A DNA stretch of 64,000 nucleotides from Paenibacillus sp. V4I3 (GCF_030817215.1 NZ_JAUSZA010000001.1:3756501-3820500), one strand, 5' to 3'. Positions 9,099 through 18,220 are shown, numbered from the stretch's first letter. Made by a program: numbers and translations. The notes: generated by a model from the letters alone, not told the origin.

Positions 9099-10826
9099 AT
9101 GATTCGTCGGATAACAGGAAAAAGCTTCACTTCCAGTGTCAGCACCAAGCTGTTTATCCTTACTTTTTTATCCGTAATCGTACTTTTTCTGGTGATCGGC
9201 ATTTTCGGATACCAGCGGCTTTTCGAGCCCATCAGGCAAAATAACGAAGAAGTGCTGCAAGGCTCCGTCGTGCAGGTTGAAAATTATATCAAAACATTAA
9301 TGAATTCCATACAAAGTCAACTGATCTTTCTCTCTAATCCGGTTCTATACAATAAAATGGACGAAGCCGACTATATGGAGCTGATCGATAATATCATGAC
9401 TTACCATCAAGAACAGATTCATAGTATTTATCTGATCGAATATGACAAAGTGAAGATTAGCTCTCCCTATGGATATCGATTTTATATCACTCCCGAGCGA
9501 ATCGAGGAAATTAAAACGCAGACAAGCAAAACTGGCTTCTGGTGGAGTCCCCCACATTCAATCAACGAGCGTTCAGTTATTACGGTTTCTAAGCAAATCG
9601 ACAGTAACCTCGTCGTTGCGCTGGATTTGAATTTGAATGCGCTAACCGGTCCGCAGATTATTCAAGGCGAGCAGCGGCGAATTTATCTGTTTACGGGCCA
9701 AGGCGATTATCTCTCGACGAACACGTATCTCGCATATCCGAAGACGTTTCAGGATCATTTGGAAATGAAGGATGCCTTGCAAGCCTTAACCTTGACGAGC
9801 GGGACGGCTTACAACACCGTTCACACTTCTTTTGGAAACTATACAGTGCTTAGCAGTAATCAAAATCGCTGGGACTGGTTTGTTTTCTCCGTCATCGAGG
9901 AATCGCAGGCGTTTCCTTTGCTGGACTCGCTCAAGAAACAGCTGGTGTTAGTGCTGCTAATCGCCATTATTCTGGCAGTTATCGTATCCGTGTGGATTAC
10001 GAACTACATCCGCAAGCCCGTGACAGCCATAACCCGACAATTCAAGGCAGCTGCGCGCGGCGAATTGGAAGCTCGGATCAAACTGAAGCGCAATGATGAG
10101 TTCACGCATATTGCCGACGGTTTCAACAGCATGATGGGCAATATCAAGTCCTTGTTTGATGACTTGCGGGTAGCGGAGGAGAAGAAGCGGCATCATGAGC
10201 TGAAGGTGCTCCAATCGCAGATTCACCCCCATTTTCTTAATAATACACTTAATGCGATATACTGCTTGGGGGAAACCGGACAAACGGATGAAATGTGTGA
10301 AATGATTCGCTCGCTAATGGGGCTTCTTCAATATTCAACGGACAAGGTCGGAGATATTGTGACGGTTGAGGATGAACTTCGGCAATTGGAAAACTATGTT
10401 CAGATTATGAACCTCAGGTACGGGGATGTATTCGAGATGGACATTGCCGTCCCGGAGATCTACTTTAACACGGCTATCCCGAAGCTAACGCTGATTACAT
10501 TGGTGGAGAACAGTATTTTCTATGGGCTCACGAAAAAAGAGGTTAATCATATCATTGTCTCGGGGAAAAATACGGAGACCGATAGTGTAGTGCTTGAGGT
10601 TTCGGATACAGGACCAGGGATTGCTCCGGAGAAGCTTGCCTTGCTGACGGAAGATACGGGGACGCCGAATCCTTATAAAGGATTGAACAATCTGGGGCTG
10701 CGCAATGTGCAAGAACGGCTTAGCATGACATTCGGTTATCCGTATGGTCTGCATTTTCATAATGAGCCGGATGAGGGGCTAACGGTGACGATTCGTCTTC
10801 CGATAGGAGAACTTCGAGAGAAATAA
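9099..10826 (+). CDS. Sensor histidine kinase, YesM/LytS-like family
   Basis: Membrane kinase that probably senses an extracellular sugar or the loaded binding protein and phosphorylates the next gene product. It has 575 residues: first membrane helix about 18-40 (LFILTFLSVIVLFLVIGIF), extracellular domain about 41-285, second helix about 288-310 (LVLVLLIAIILAVIVSVWI), HAMP about 311-370, His_kinase domain with LQSQIHPHFLNNTLNA and phospho-acceptor His378, and an ATPase domain with an N-box (ENSIFYGL) and DTGPGI. The usual HGI of the N-box is YGL here. The gene lies 24 bp upstream of its regulator. Pairs of this type normally control an adjacent sugar importer, here the one at 5413-8963 or the array-flanked GH2 region. 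Confidence 0.93.
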   Translation: MIRRITGKSFTSSVSTKLFILTFLSVIVLFLVIGIFGYQRLFEPIRQNNEEVLQGSVVQVENYIKTLMNSIQSQLIFLSNPVLYNKMDEADYMELIDNIMTYHQEQIHSIYLIEYDKVKISSPYGYRFYITPERIEEIKTQTSKTGFWWSPPHSINERSVITVSKQIDSNLVVALDLNLNALTGPQIIQGEQRRIYLFTGQGDYLSTNTYLAYPKTFQDHLEMKDALQALTLTSGTAYNTVHTSFGNYTVLSSNQNRWDWFVFSVIEESQAFPLLDSLKKQLVLVLLIAIILAVIVSVWITNYIRKPVTAITRQFKAAARGELEARIKLKRNDEFTHIADGFNSMMGNIKSLFDDLRVAEEKKRHHELKVLQSQIHPHFLNNTLNAIYCLGETGQTDEMCEMIRSLMGLLQYSTDKVGDIVTVEDELRQLENYVQIMNLRYGDVFEMDIAVPEIYFNTAIPKLTLITLVENSIFYGLTKKEVNHIIVSGKNTETDSVVLEVSDTGPGIAPEKLALLTEDTGTPNPYKGLNNLGLRNVQERLSMTFGYPYGLHFHNEPDEGLTVTIRLPIGELREK

Positions 10827-10849
10827 ATGTAGCGGAAGGGGAAAGTGCC

Positions 10850-12463
10850 ATGCTGAAGCTGCTGATGGTGGATGATGAACAATGGGTACGTGAACGCTTT
10901 TCCGAACGGATTCCTTGGTCGGATGCGGGGTTTACGTTTATTGGAGCCGCTTCGGGAGCCGAAGAAGCGATCCGAATGATAGAACGGGATATACCGCATT
11001 TGCTGCTGACGGATATTACGATGCCGAATATGAGTGGATTAGAACTAGCTGCCTATGTGCGTAAGAGGTGGCCGCGAATCCGGATTGTGATCCTGACTGC
11101 TTATGGCGAGTTTGAGTACGCGCGACAAGCGATTGAGCTAGGTGTGGATAACTATTTGATCAAGCTGGCGCAGACTCCCGAGCAAATTCTCGATGCTTGC
11201 CGCAAGGTGGCTGAAGAGATTGAGCAGGAGATGGATGTGGACCAAAAGCTGGAGATGCGCCGTAAGTTGGAATGGGAAAAAGAATGGACAAGGAAGCACC
11301 AGTGGACGCAGCGGTTGGTGGACGATGATGGAAGTACCCATGCCCGAACGATTCCTGAAGAGTGGTTCGAAGGGGTGGCCCAAGCCAGTTATTTGGCAGG
11401 ATTGACTATAGGCTGGAGCATCCCTGCGGGATCTGAGCAAGTTAACCTAACGGAGGAGGAGCTTGTTCAACTCCAAAGACAAGTAGGCGAAGCATTGGAG
11501 CAGAGACTGGACCCGCGCATGCTCGGTGAAGGCAATCAGATGGTGATGCTGCCTATACGCCAAAGCCGGTTGTGCTTGCTGATCGGATCCAGACAGCTTC
11601 TGGAAAGCTTCAAGATGAACCAACTGGCTTTGGCAGCACTGGAGGCTTTAAGAGATTTCGACTCGGTTAAGAGCTTTATTCATGTCGGCCCGGTACGGGA
11701 ATTAGGCAAGCAACCTTTAACGATAAAGCAGATTGCCGACGGGTTACGCGAAGGACTGGATGGACTAGCTGCTTACTTCTATAAGCCGGGTTCGGCTGTT
11801 GTAGGCAAACAAGCGTCGACATTCCGGAGATTCGATGAGGAGCAGATCCGTGAGTGGATTGCTGCTGTGGTAAAAGCGATGCTGCGGGAGGATGCTGAAG
11901 CGTTCCAAGAAAGCGTGTCTGTCATAACCAAGCTTTATAATCCCCCGATTCATCCAGAGGATCTGCTGCGCATGACACGACAAATGTTTCACCCCGGGTT
12001 TGTAAAACTTCCAGCCTCTGTTGTCGAGCGTTTAAGTGGAATCGATCGATTAGAAACGTGGACGGATTACTGCGGATGGTGGGAAAAAATGATTCAAGCC
12101 GTAAACGAATGGTTGAACACTCAGATTCTTCCGTCAGCATCGGTGCGCAAGGAAGTTCAACTGATGATTCGCTATATTCGCGAGCATTACAAGGAGGATG
12201 TGCAGGTGGCAGAGCTTGCTAAGCTTGTTCAACTGCACCCCTCTTACGCAGGTCAGATGTTCAAACAGGAGGTCGGCGAGAACTTCTCAGATTATTTGAG
12301 CCGCGTACGTATGGAAAAGGCGAGCGAATTGTTGGAACGGACGACGATGAAAATTTACGAGGTATCCGGAGCAGTAGGCATTTCCGACTACCGTTATTTC
12401 TGCAAATTGTTTAAGAGCCACACTGGATTTACGCCTACGCAATATAAAAATAAACAAGTGTAA
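10850..12463 (+). CDS. Response regulator with AraC-type DNA-binding domain, YesN family
   Basis: DNA-binding activator partnered with the preceding kinase. It has 537 residues. The receiver domain occupies residues 1-120 with acidic pair D8-D9, phospho-acceptor Asp55 (LLLTDITMP) and Lys105 in YLIK; the proline that usually follows that lysine is Leu. A linker of about 300 residues follows, then a double helix-turn-helix AraC domain from about 435 to 537 (VAELAKLVQLHPSYAGQMFK, then FCKLFKSHTGFTPTQYK). GGAAGGGGAAAG precedes the ATG. Likely target: the sugar ABC operon with its -35-less promoter. An eight-pair hairpin ends the transcript. Confidence 0.93.
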   Translation: MLKLLMVDDEQWVRERFSERIPWSDAGFTFIGAASGAEEAIRMIERDIPHLLLTDITMPNMSGLELAAYVRKRWPRIRIVILTAYGEFEYARQAIELGVDNYLIKLAQTPEQILDACRKVAEEIEQEMDVDQKLEMRRKLEWEKEWTRKHQWTQRLVDDDGSTHARTIPEEWFEGVAQASYLAGLTIGWSIPAGSEQVNLTEEELVQLQRQVGEALEQRLDPRMLGEGNQMVMLPIRQSRLCLLIGSRQLLESFKMNQLALAALEALRDFDSVKSFIHVGPVRELGKQPLTIKQIADGLREGLDGLAAYFYKPGSAVVGKQASTFRRFDEEQIREWIAAVVKAMLREDAEAFQESVSVITKLYNPPIHPEDLLRMTRQMFHPGFVKLPASVVERLSGIDRLETWTDYCGWWEKMIQAVNEWLNTQILPSASVRKEVQLMIRYIREHYKEDVQVAELAKLVQLHPSYAGQMFKQEVGENFSDYLSRVRMEKASELLERTTMKIYEVSGAVGISDYRYFCKLFKSHTGFTPTQYKNKQV

Positions 12464-12473
12464 ATGTTACGAG

Positions 12474-12497
12474 CCGTCATGTTCTCATGACGGTTTA
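12474..12497 (+). terminator. Rho-independent terminator after the response regulator
   Basis: CCGTCATG (12474-12481) and CATGACGG (12486-12493) form a perfect eight-pair stem with loop TTCT, followed by TTTA. The T-run is short. Confidence 0.65.
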
Positions 12498-12612
12498 CTG
12501 CAATCAATGATGAAAGTCCTGCTTCCAATTTCCTTTAGAGCGGGAATTTTTCTTCATATGAATTTATATGTTATTGGGTTTGGGGTAAGCAAAGCTTTCC
12601 CCTTTTTTTATT

Positions 12613-13513
12613 GCGCCTATTTACTCGGTGGCGTCGGAATAAGCGCGTTTTCCGCGCTTATTCCGCACAGACGCGCAAAACCATCTACTGAGAAGTCGAT
12701 TTCCGCCTTCTCAGGTTCTTCCAACTAGCTTCGGCTCGGCAATCTCTCGCTGAAAGCGCGGTTTTCGCGCCTATTTACTCGGTGGCGTCGGAATAAGCGC
12801 TTATTCCGCGCTTATTCCGCACAGACGCGCAAAACCATCTACTGAGAAGTCGATTTCCGCCTTCTCAAGCTCTACCAACTAGCTTTGGCTCACGGAGCTC
12901 TCGCTGAAAGCGCGGTTTTCGCGCCTATTTACTCGGTGGCGTCGGAATAAGCGCGTTTTCCGCGCTTATTCCGCACAGACGCGCAAAACCATCTACTGAG
13001 AAGTCGATTTCCGCCTTCTCAGGTTCTACCAACTAGCTTCGGCTCACGGAGCTCTCGCTGAAAGCGCGGTTTTCGCGCCTATTTACTCGGTGGCGTCGGA
13101 ATAAGCGCGTTTTCCGCGCTTATTCCGCACAGACGTGCAAAACCATCTATTGAGAAGTCGCTTTCCGCTTCTCAGGTTCTACCAACTAGCTTCGGCTCAC
13201 GGAGCTCTCGCTGAAAGCGCGGTTTTCGCGCCTATTTACTCGGTTGCGTCGGAATAAGCGCGTTTCCGCGCTTGTTCCGCACAGACGCGCAAAACCATCT
13301 ATTGAGAAGTCGATTTCCGCCTTCTCAGGTTCTACCAACTAGCTTCGGCTCACGGAGCTCTCGCTGTAAGCGCGGTTTTCGCGCCTATTTACTCGGTTGC
13401 GTCGGAATAAGCGCGTTTTCCGCGCTTGTTCCGCACAGACGCGCAAAACCATCTATTGAGAAGTCGATTTCCGCCTTCTCAGGCTCTACCAACTAGCTTC
13501 GGCTCACGGAGCA
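12613..13513 (+). repeat. Tandem array A: six hairpin-rich units of about 154 bp
   Basis: Units begin with GCGCCTATTTACTCGG at 12613, 12767, 12921, 13075, 13228 and 13381 (periods 154, 154, 154, 153, 153); the last is cut short near 13513. Each unit contains a ten-pair hairpin AATAAGCGCG/CGCGCTTATT, a seven-pair hairpin TGAGAAG/CTTCTCA, a GCGCG/CGCGC hairpin and the phrase AGCTTCGGCTCACGGAGCT. Differences between units are single substitutions or small indels. Open frames inside (12507-12728, 13272-13496) only reflect the repeat and are not genes. Upstream bases 12498-12612 hold nothing recognisable. The same unit recurs in reverse orientation at 25813-26706. Confidence 0.95.
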
Positions 13514-13515
13514 TC

Positions 13516-13597
13516 CTCAACTCATATAAGGACTTTTTAAAGACTTGTCTTTAATACGACTACTCTTTAAAATTAACTTATAGACATATGAGTTGAG
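13516..13597 (+). promoter_or_regulatory. GH2 promoter with AAAGAC-TT-GTCTTT operator-like dyad
   Basis: The dyad lies at 13539-13552 (arms extend to TTAAAGAC/GTCTTTAA) and covers a -35 box TTGTCT at 13545-13550. After a 17-base spacer comes -10 TAAAAT at 13568-13573. The same dyad, -35 and -10 recur before the epimerase gene at 18150. In addition a perfect 12-base inverted repeat, CTCAACTCATAT (13516-13527) and ATATGAGTTGAG (13586-13597), encloses the promoter; its right arm runs into the GAGAGGAG ribosome binding site. Sites and spacing are seen directly; the regulator assignment is inference. Confidence 0.65.
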
Positions 13598-13608
13598 AGG
13601 AGTATGGC

Positions 13609-16464
13609 ATGAATACACTAGATGAATTGGGTATCTTCCAAGAACTTGAAAAAGATCTTCATCGCAATAAATTAAGTTTTAATCAGGATTGGCGTTTTTT
13701 TCGGGGGGATATACAAGGTTCAGAAGCGGATGATTTTGATGACTCCGCTTGGGAGATTGTTCACCTTCCTCACACAGTGAGGGTAGAACCTGCACACTGC
13801 AGTGGAGGCTTGAACTATCTGGGAATCGCCTGGTATCGGAGACATTTTTATGTGGATAAGGCCTATAAGGATCAAAAAATATTTGTAGAATTCGAAGGTG
13901 CGAAGCATACGGCAGATGTATGGATTGACGGGAAACATCTTTCGACACATTACGGCGGTTACCTGCCTTTTACTTTAGATATTACGGACTACGTTACAGC
14001 TGATGGAGAAACGGATCATGTTATTGTGGTAAAGCTAGACAACTCCGATATGCCGGATGTACCACCAGGTAAACCTCAAGGCGAATTGGATTTTTGCTAT
14101 TATGGAGGACTCTATCGGTATGTATGGCTGCATACGACGGATAAACTGCATATCACAGATGCCGTTTATGCGAATCAACAAGCTGGCGGCGGCCTATTCA
14201 TCACGTACTCGAATGTTAGTTCACTTAAAGCTCAAGTAAATATACAAACGCATATTCGTAATGAATATGATATCCCTAAAGCTTGCTCAGTGACCCATTA
14301 TATTGTAAATGACAATAGGGAAGTTGTTAGTAGGGTATCACCCAGTTTACACAACATAGATCAACAGAAGGATCATACGTTTACTCAGAGTATTATGGTA
14401 TTAGAACCCAAGCTTTGGCACCTGGATCATCCCTACCTATATACTGTATACACGGTTGTTTATGATAGCGATGTAGTTGTAGATTCCTATGAAACAAAAA
14501 TAGGTATTCGGCACATCCGATTTGATGGTGAAGGCTTTCATATCAACGGGACATTAATGAAATTAATTGGTGCCAACCGACATCAGGAATATGTATATAT
14601 AGGAGATGGGCTATCTGATTCCCTTCATAGAAGAGATGCAATCAAGCTTAGAGAAGGTGGATTTACGATCATTCGTACAGGACACTATCCGCAATCTCCG
14701 GCTTTCATGGACGCCTGTGACGAATTAGGCCTGATGTGTATTGTGCCGACACCTGGATGGCAGTGGTTCAGGGATAACGATACTTTTAAAGAAAGATCCT
14801 ATCAAGATATACGTGAGATGATTCGTTATCATCGGAATCGCCCTAGTATCGTATTGTGGGAGCCTATCTTGAACGAAACCGATTATAGTGAACAATATAC
14901 ACGAACAGCCTTAGAGGTCACACATGCCGAATATCCGGGTGATCAATGCTATGCAGCCTGTGACAATTACAGAATTGCAGCCATTGACTATGATGTCGTT
15001 TATGGAGCAGCACTTCGTGATCATCAGGGATCGTTCATCAGGGAATGGGGAGACCATTATCTGGAGCAGGCGGGTCCGAGGCATACTCATCTCAGATGTT
15101 CAAGAGGGACAAGAGATTTCTATCCAGGCGGCGAGTCTGGCATGCTGCAGTCTTCGAAAGAGCGCACCGACATTTTAAATAATATTCTAGCTACAAAAGG
15201 ACTTAGCGGCGGAGCGCTATGGACCGGGATTGATACGAACAGGGGATATTATGATAATATAGCTGCCTGTGGCGCACTGGATTTATATCGTTTACCCAAA
15301 TATAGCTATTATCTATTCCAAAGCCAAAGTGAACCTGATTTACAAATATCGGGTATTCGTTCAACGCCAATGGTATTCATTGCTAATGATTGGACACAGG
15401 CTTCAATAAGGGACATTACGATTTATTGCAACTGTGAACGAATCAGACTTTATCTGAACGGAAGGCTTCTCGGTGTTAAGAAACCAGATGCAAGCTATGG
15501 AAGTATGCCGCATGCACCTTTCATTTTCGAAGGGGTTGAATGGGAGCCGGGAAAATTAATGGCTGAAGCTATTGTTGATGATGTTATCGTAGCAACGCAT
15601 ACCGTCATGACGCCGGGGACTCCGGATTATTTAACATTATCTGTAGATGATTGCGGTGTTGATCTGAAAGCGGATGGTTCTGATTTAATCATGGTTCATG
15701 TTTATGTGAGAGATGCTAATGGAACCGTAGTTCCGGATGCATACAATAAGATAGCATTCCAATTGACTGGACCGGCAGAAATTGTCGGTGATGGAGACAG
15801 TAGAGTGGGGTCAAACCCCGTAGAAGCGGAAGCGGGAGCCATCGGGGTTCTCATTCGTGCGACGAAGGAACCAGGCCTAATCACACTGCTTGCGGAGTCA
15901 GATGGATTGAAATCGGCGACTGTAGAAATCATATCGCAGCCCATTTCTAAGCCATTTGTACCAGGGAAATCACAAGTACCACCTGATCGAAAACCGGAAT
16001 ATGAGGTAGATCAGATTGCTTTCTTTTCGCCACCATCATCTAGATATTGGGAACACTGGACAGATGTTGCGGTCAATAAACCGGCGACAGCCAGCTCTGA
16101 GCTTCCTGGATGCAGCGCGAGTCAAGCAACTAGCAATATCATTGCTGATCGGTGGAGCGAGCGTTGGAGTGCTGGAAATAATGACCTGCCGGGGTGGTGG
16201 AAGGTAGATCTTGAAGGGTTTTTCGAGTTGGATGGCTGTAAGATCTATTGGGAAAGTGATAATACGGAGTATGAATATCAAGTCGAAGTATCATCCGATG
16301 ATATCCATTGGAAAGCGGTGGCTTCTCAAAGACAAACGGGACAAGAAATGGGCATGGATGAATTTCATGAATCAGGGATCAGGTATTTACGCATTGTTGT
16401 GACCGATGTATCCAAAGGGCTGCCCAGCTTCTATGTTGTGAAAGTCTTCGGAAAAGAGATGTAA
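13609..16464 (+). CDS. Glycoside hydrolase family 2 protein with C-terminal discoidin-like domain
   Basis: Probably hydrolyses a beta-galactoside, glucuronide or mannoside inside the cell, since no signal peptide is present. It has 951 residues: GH2 sugar-binding jelly roll about 25-190 (NQDWRFFRGD, WYRRHFYVD, HYGGYLPFTLDIT), Ig-like domain about 190-305, and TIM barrel about 308-590 with likely acid/base Glu423 (LWEPILNE) and likely nucleophile Glu479 (FIREWGDH). Then come a DUF4982-like strand region, a bacterial Ig-like region about 680-765 and an F5/8-type domain about 820-951 (NKPATASSE, WWKVDLEG, YQVEVSSDD). Carbohydrate-binding tails are unusual on a cytoplasmic enzyme. GAGAGGAG lies six bases before ATG 13609. 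It is the first gene of the island. Confidence 0.9.
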   Translation: MNTLDELGIFQELEKDLHRNKLSFNQDWRFFRGDIQGSEADDFDDSAWEIVHLPHTVRVEPAHCSGGLNYLGIAWYRRHFYVDKAYKDQKIFVEFEGAKHTADVWIDGKHLSTHYGGYLPFTLDITDYVTADGETDHVIVVKLDNSDMPDVPPGKPQGELDFCYYGGLYRYVWLHTTDKLHITDAVYANQQAGGGLFITYSNVSSLKAQVNIQTHIRNEYDIPKACSVTHYIVNDNREVVSRVSPSLHNIDQQKDHTFTQSIMVLEPKLWHLDHPYLYTVYTVVYDSDVVVDSYETKIGIRHIRFDGEGFHINGTLMKLIGANRHQEYVYIGDGLSDSLHRRDAIKLREGGFTIIRTGHYPQSPAFMDACDELGLMCIVPTPGWQWFRDNDTFKERSYQDIREMIRYHRNRPSIVLWEPILNETDYSEQYTRTALEVTHAEYPGDQCYAACDNYRIAAIDYDVVYGAALRDHQGSFIREWGDHYLEQAGPRHTHLRCSRGTRDFYPGGESGMLQSSKERTDILNNILATKGLSGGALWTGIDTNRGYYDNIAACGALDLYRLPKYSYYLFQSQSEPDLQISGIRSTPMVFIANDWTQASIRDITIYCNCERIRLYLNGRLLGVKKPDASYGSMPHAPFIFEGVEWEPGKLMAEAIVDDVIVATHTVMTPGTPDYLTLSVDDCGVDLKADGSDLIMVHVYVRDANGTVVPDAYNKIAFQLTGPAEIVGDGDSRVGSNPVEAEAGAIGVLIRATKEPGLITLLAESDGLKSATVEIISQPISKPFVPGKSQVPPDRKPEYEVDQIAFFSPPSSRYWEHWTDVAVNKPATASSELPGCSASQATSNIIADRWSERWSAGNNDLPGWWKVDLEGFFELDGCKIYWESDNTEYEYQVEVSSDDIHWKAVASQRQTGQEMGMDEFHESGIRYLRIVVTDVSKGLPSFYVVKVFGKEM

Positions 16465-16790
16465 TCTGCCTAACTCATACGGAAGCGTTACCTTGCTTGA
16501 AGGCAGAGGCCTATCTGCGTTATATTTAAGTTGAGTTTGCGCAGTATTCTGATAATTACTGTGATGTGGATCCGCTCTTGCTTTGGCAATCCGATTCAGA
16601 TCATCCTTCGGCCTTGCGCACAGAGCTTTCGCGCAAGGTTGTTTTGGGTTAAAGTCGGGTGTTTGAATTCAAGCTATGTTGAAATAAATGAAAATAAAGC
16701 GAGGGATCTCCCATTGATACTTTAGGAAAAATATTAGTTCGCAGCAGCGCGAGCGCTGGGGTTAAGATTGGCATTGTCGGACCCAAGGAT

Positions 16791-18098
16791 ATGGTGTCTA
16801 GGATTGTCAAAGTAATCAAAAATTTCCCCACGTTTGAACCCGTTGTCAGGTATTCTAAAAATGAATTGGAAACTCCAAATTTATCAGATGAAATAAAGAA
16901 TGAAGTGGAAGTCTTATTATTATGCGGTCCTGTCCCTTACCGGAAAGTTCTAGAGAAAGTGAAATCGGTAGTACCTGTTCATTATGTCCGATATAACGAA
17001 ACTGGATTATATAAGGCTTTTTACAACATCCAAAAAAAGCTTGCAAACGTAAATGCTAATTTGAGTATGGTTGGTCATGCAATAAGTGTAGATACGGTAA
17101 CTCCAGTCATGGTAAAACGATTCTTGGAAGAAATCGATGAACAAGATTTGAAAATCATTTGCTATGATGAGGCAAGCAACCCGACGAGAGAACAACTGTT
17201 GGAATTCCATAAAGATTGTTTTAACAAGGGTCTGGTGTCAGGAGCACTCACCGGCATCAATTCAATTTCGGCTGAATTAAATGATTTAGGTATCCCGAAT
17301 GAATGGATGGTCCCAACCACACAGGATATCGTTGTTGCTCTGGAGAGAGCGCTTCTATCGACGGATGCGAGGAAAAGTAAGGAATCTCAGATCGTAGTAG
17401 GCCTGATCAATGTGGATGGTTTTGGCAAAATCGTCGATCGCCATAACTCGGAGCATGAAATTCAAAAGCTGAAGCTCAATATTCACCGAATTTTACTGGA
17501 TTATGTGGATTCTTTACGAGGTCATCTTACGCACCTGGGAGGAGATGAATACTTATTTTTTACAACCAGGGGGATATTTGAACAAGAAACGGCTGGATAC
17601 AAAAGAGTTCCTCTGGCATCAGAAATCTATAGATCCTATCAGTTAACGTTAAGTATCGGTGTTGGATTCGGCAGAACGGCCAATGAAGCGGGTTCGAATG
17701 CGAGATCGGCCTTGCGGAAATCAAAGGAGGCTAACGGCAACTCATGCTTTATTGTTAGAGAGGACAGAGGCATACTTGGACCTTTGGAGATGGTGGATGC
17801 CCAGGTGAAAGATTTGGAATTGGTGAATCCTGACTTTATTAAAAAAGCAGAGAACGCCAATATGACCTCTTCCTACTTAAGCAGGTTACTTGTAACCTAT
17901 GCCCGTACCGGAAAGAAAGAGTATAACGTTCAAGAATTAGCTTTGCTGTTCAACATTACGGTTAGAAGCACTCATCGATTGCTGTTGGAATGGTCGGATA
18001 CAGGTTTAGTCCGGACTAGCGGTATGGAGAAAATGCCGAAAGGCCGTCCACGGCAAATTTTCGAGTTTGCGTTCCTGGATGAAAGTATGAGGAGCTAA
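16791..18098 (+). CDS. Putative transcriptional regulator: ligand-like domain, degenerate GGDEF-like domain and winged helix
   Basis: It has 435 residues from the first conventional start. Residues 1-195 look like a two-lobed sensory domain; 200-335 resemble a nucleotide-cyclase/GGDEF fold, with GGDEY at 250-254 and the late LSIGVGFGR and ALRKSKEANG; 365-430 form a winged helix (ELALLFNITVRSTHRLLLEW, then KGRPRQIF). The frame stays open upstream to 16698 and encodes LVRSSASAGVKIGIVGPKD, which looks like the true first strand. No ATG, GTG or TTG exists there; an ATT at 16713 has GAGGGA six bases before it. The ATG used here has no spaced ribosome site. It sits between two promoters sharing a dyad, so it is their likely regulator. 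The gap 16465-16712 shows no clear promoter. Confidence 0.75.
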   Translation: MVSRIVKVIKNFPTFEPVVRYSKNELETPNLSDEIKNEVEVLLLCGPVPYRKVLEKVKSVVPVHYVRYNETGLYKAFYNIQKKLANVNANLSMVGHAISVDTVTPVMVKRFLEEIDEQDLKIICYDEASNPTREQLLEFHKDCFNKGLVSGALTGINSISAELNDLGIPNEWMVPTTQDIVVALERALLSTDARKSKESQIVVGLINVDGFGKIVDRHNSEHEIQKLKLNIHRILLDYVDSLRGHLTHLGGDEYLFFTTRGIFEQETAGYKRVPLASEIYRSYQLTLSIGVGFGRTANEAGSNARSALRKSKEANGNSCFIVREDRGILGPLEMVDAQVKDLELVNPDFIKKAENANMTSSYLSRLLVTYARTGKKEYNVQELALLFNITVRSTHRLLLEWSDTGLVRTSGMEKMPKGRPRQIFEFAFLDESMRS

Positions 18099-18149
18099 GG
18101 TGAGATGGAAGGGATTCGTCCTATCCTTCTGTTTATATATAGACATTTT

Positions 18150-18185
18150 AAAGACTTGTCTTTTAATGTGTCGGCTCATTAAAAT
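18150..18185 (+). promoter_or_regulatory. Promoter of the epimerase-aldolase-oxidoreductase operon with AAAGAC-TT-GTCTTT dyad
   Basis: The dyad at 18150-18163 is identical in all 14 bases to that before the GH2 gene and again overlaps a -35 TTGTCT (18156-18161). The -10 TAAAAT is at 18180-18185 after an 18-base spacer. Flanking matches (ATATA before, GAGAGGAG ribosome site after) make the two leader regions look duplicated or under common selection. Confidence 0.65.
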
Positions 18186-18220
18186 AGGGATGTAGACTTG
18201 AAAATCGAGAGGAGAACGAC

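Noticed and set aside
12507..13496. Short open frames encoding similar arginine/serine-rich peptides in array A (and 25933-26262 in array B)
   Set aside because: They arise from the tandem repeat itself, have no ribosome binding sites and differ in frame between units.
12613..13513. CRISPR-like array
   Set aside because: The whole 154-bp unit repeats without unique spacers, and no cas genes are present.
16465..16510. TCTGCCT...AGGCAGA inverted repeat after the GH2 gene as a terminator
   Set aside because: The loop is about 30 bases and no T-run follows.
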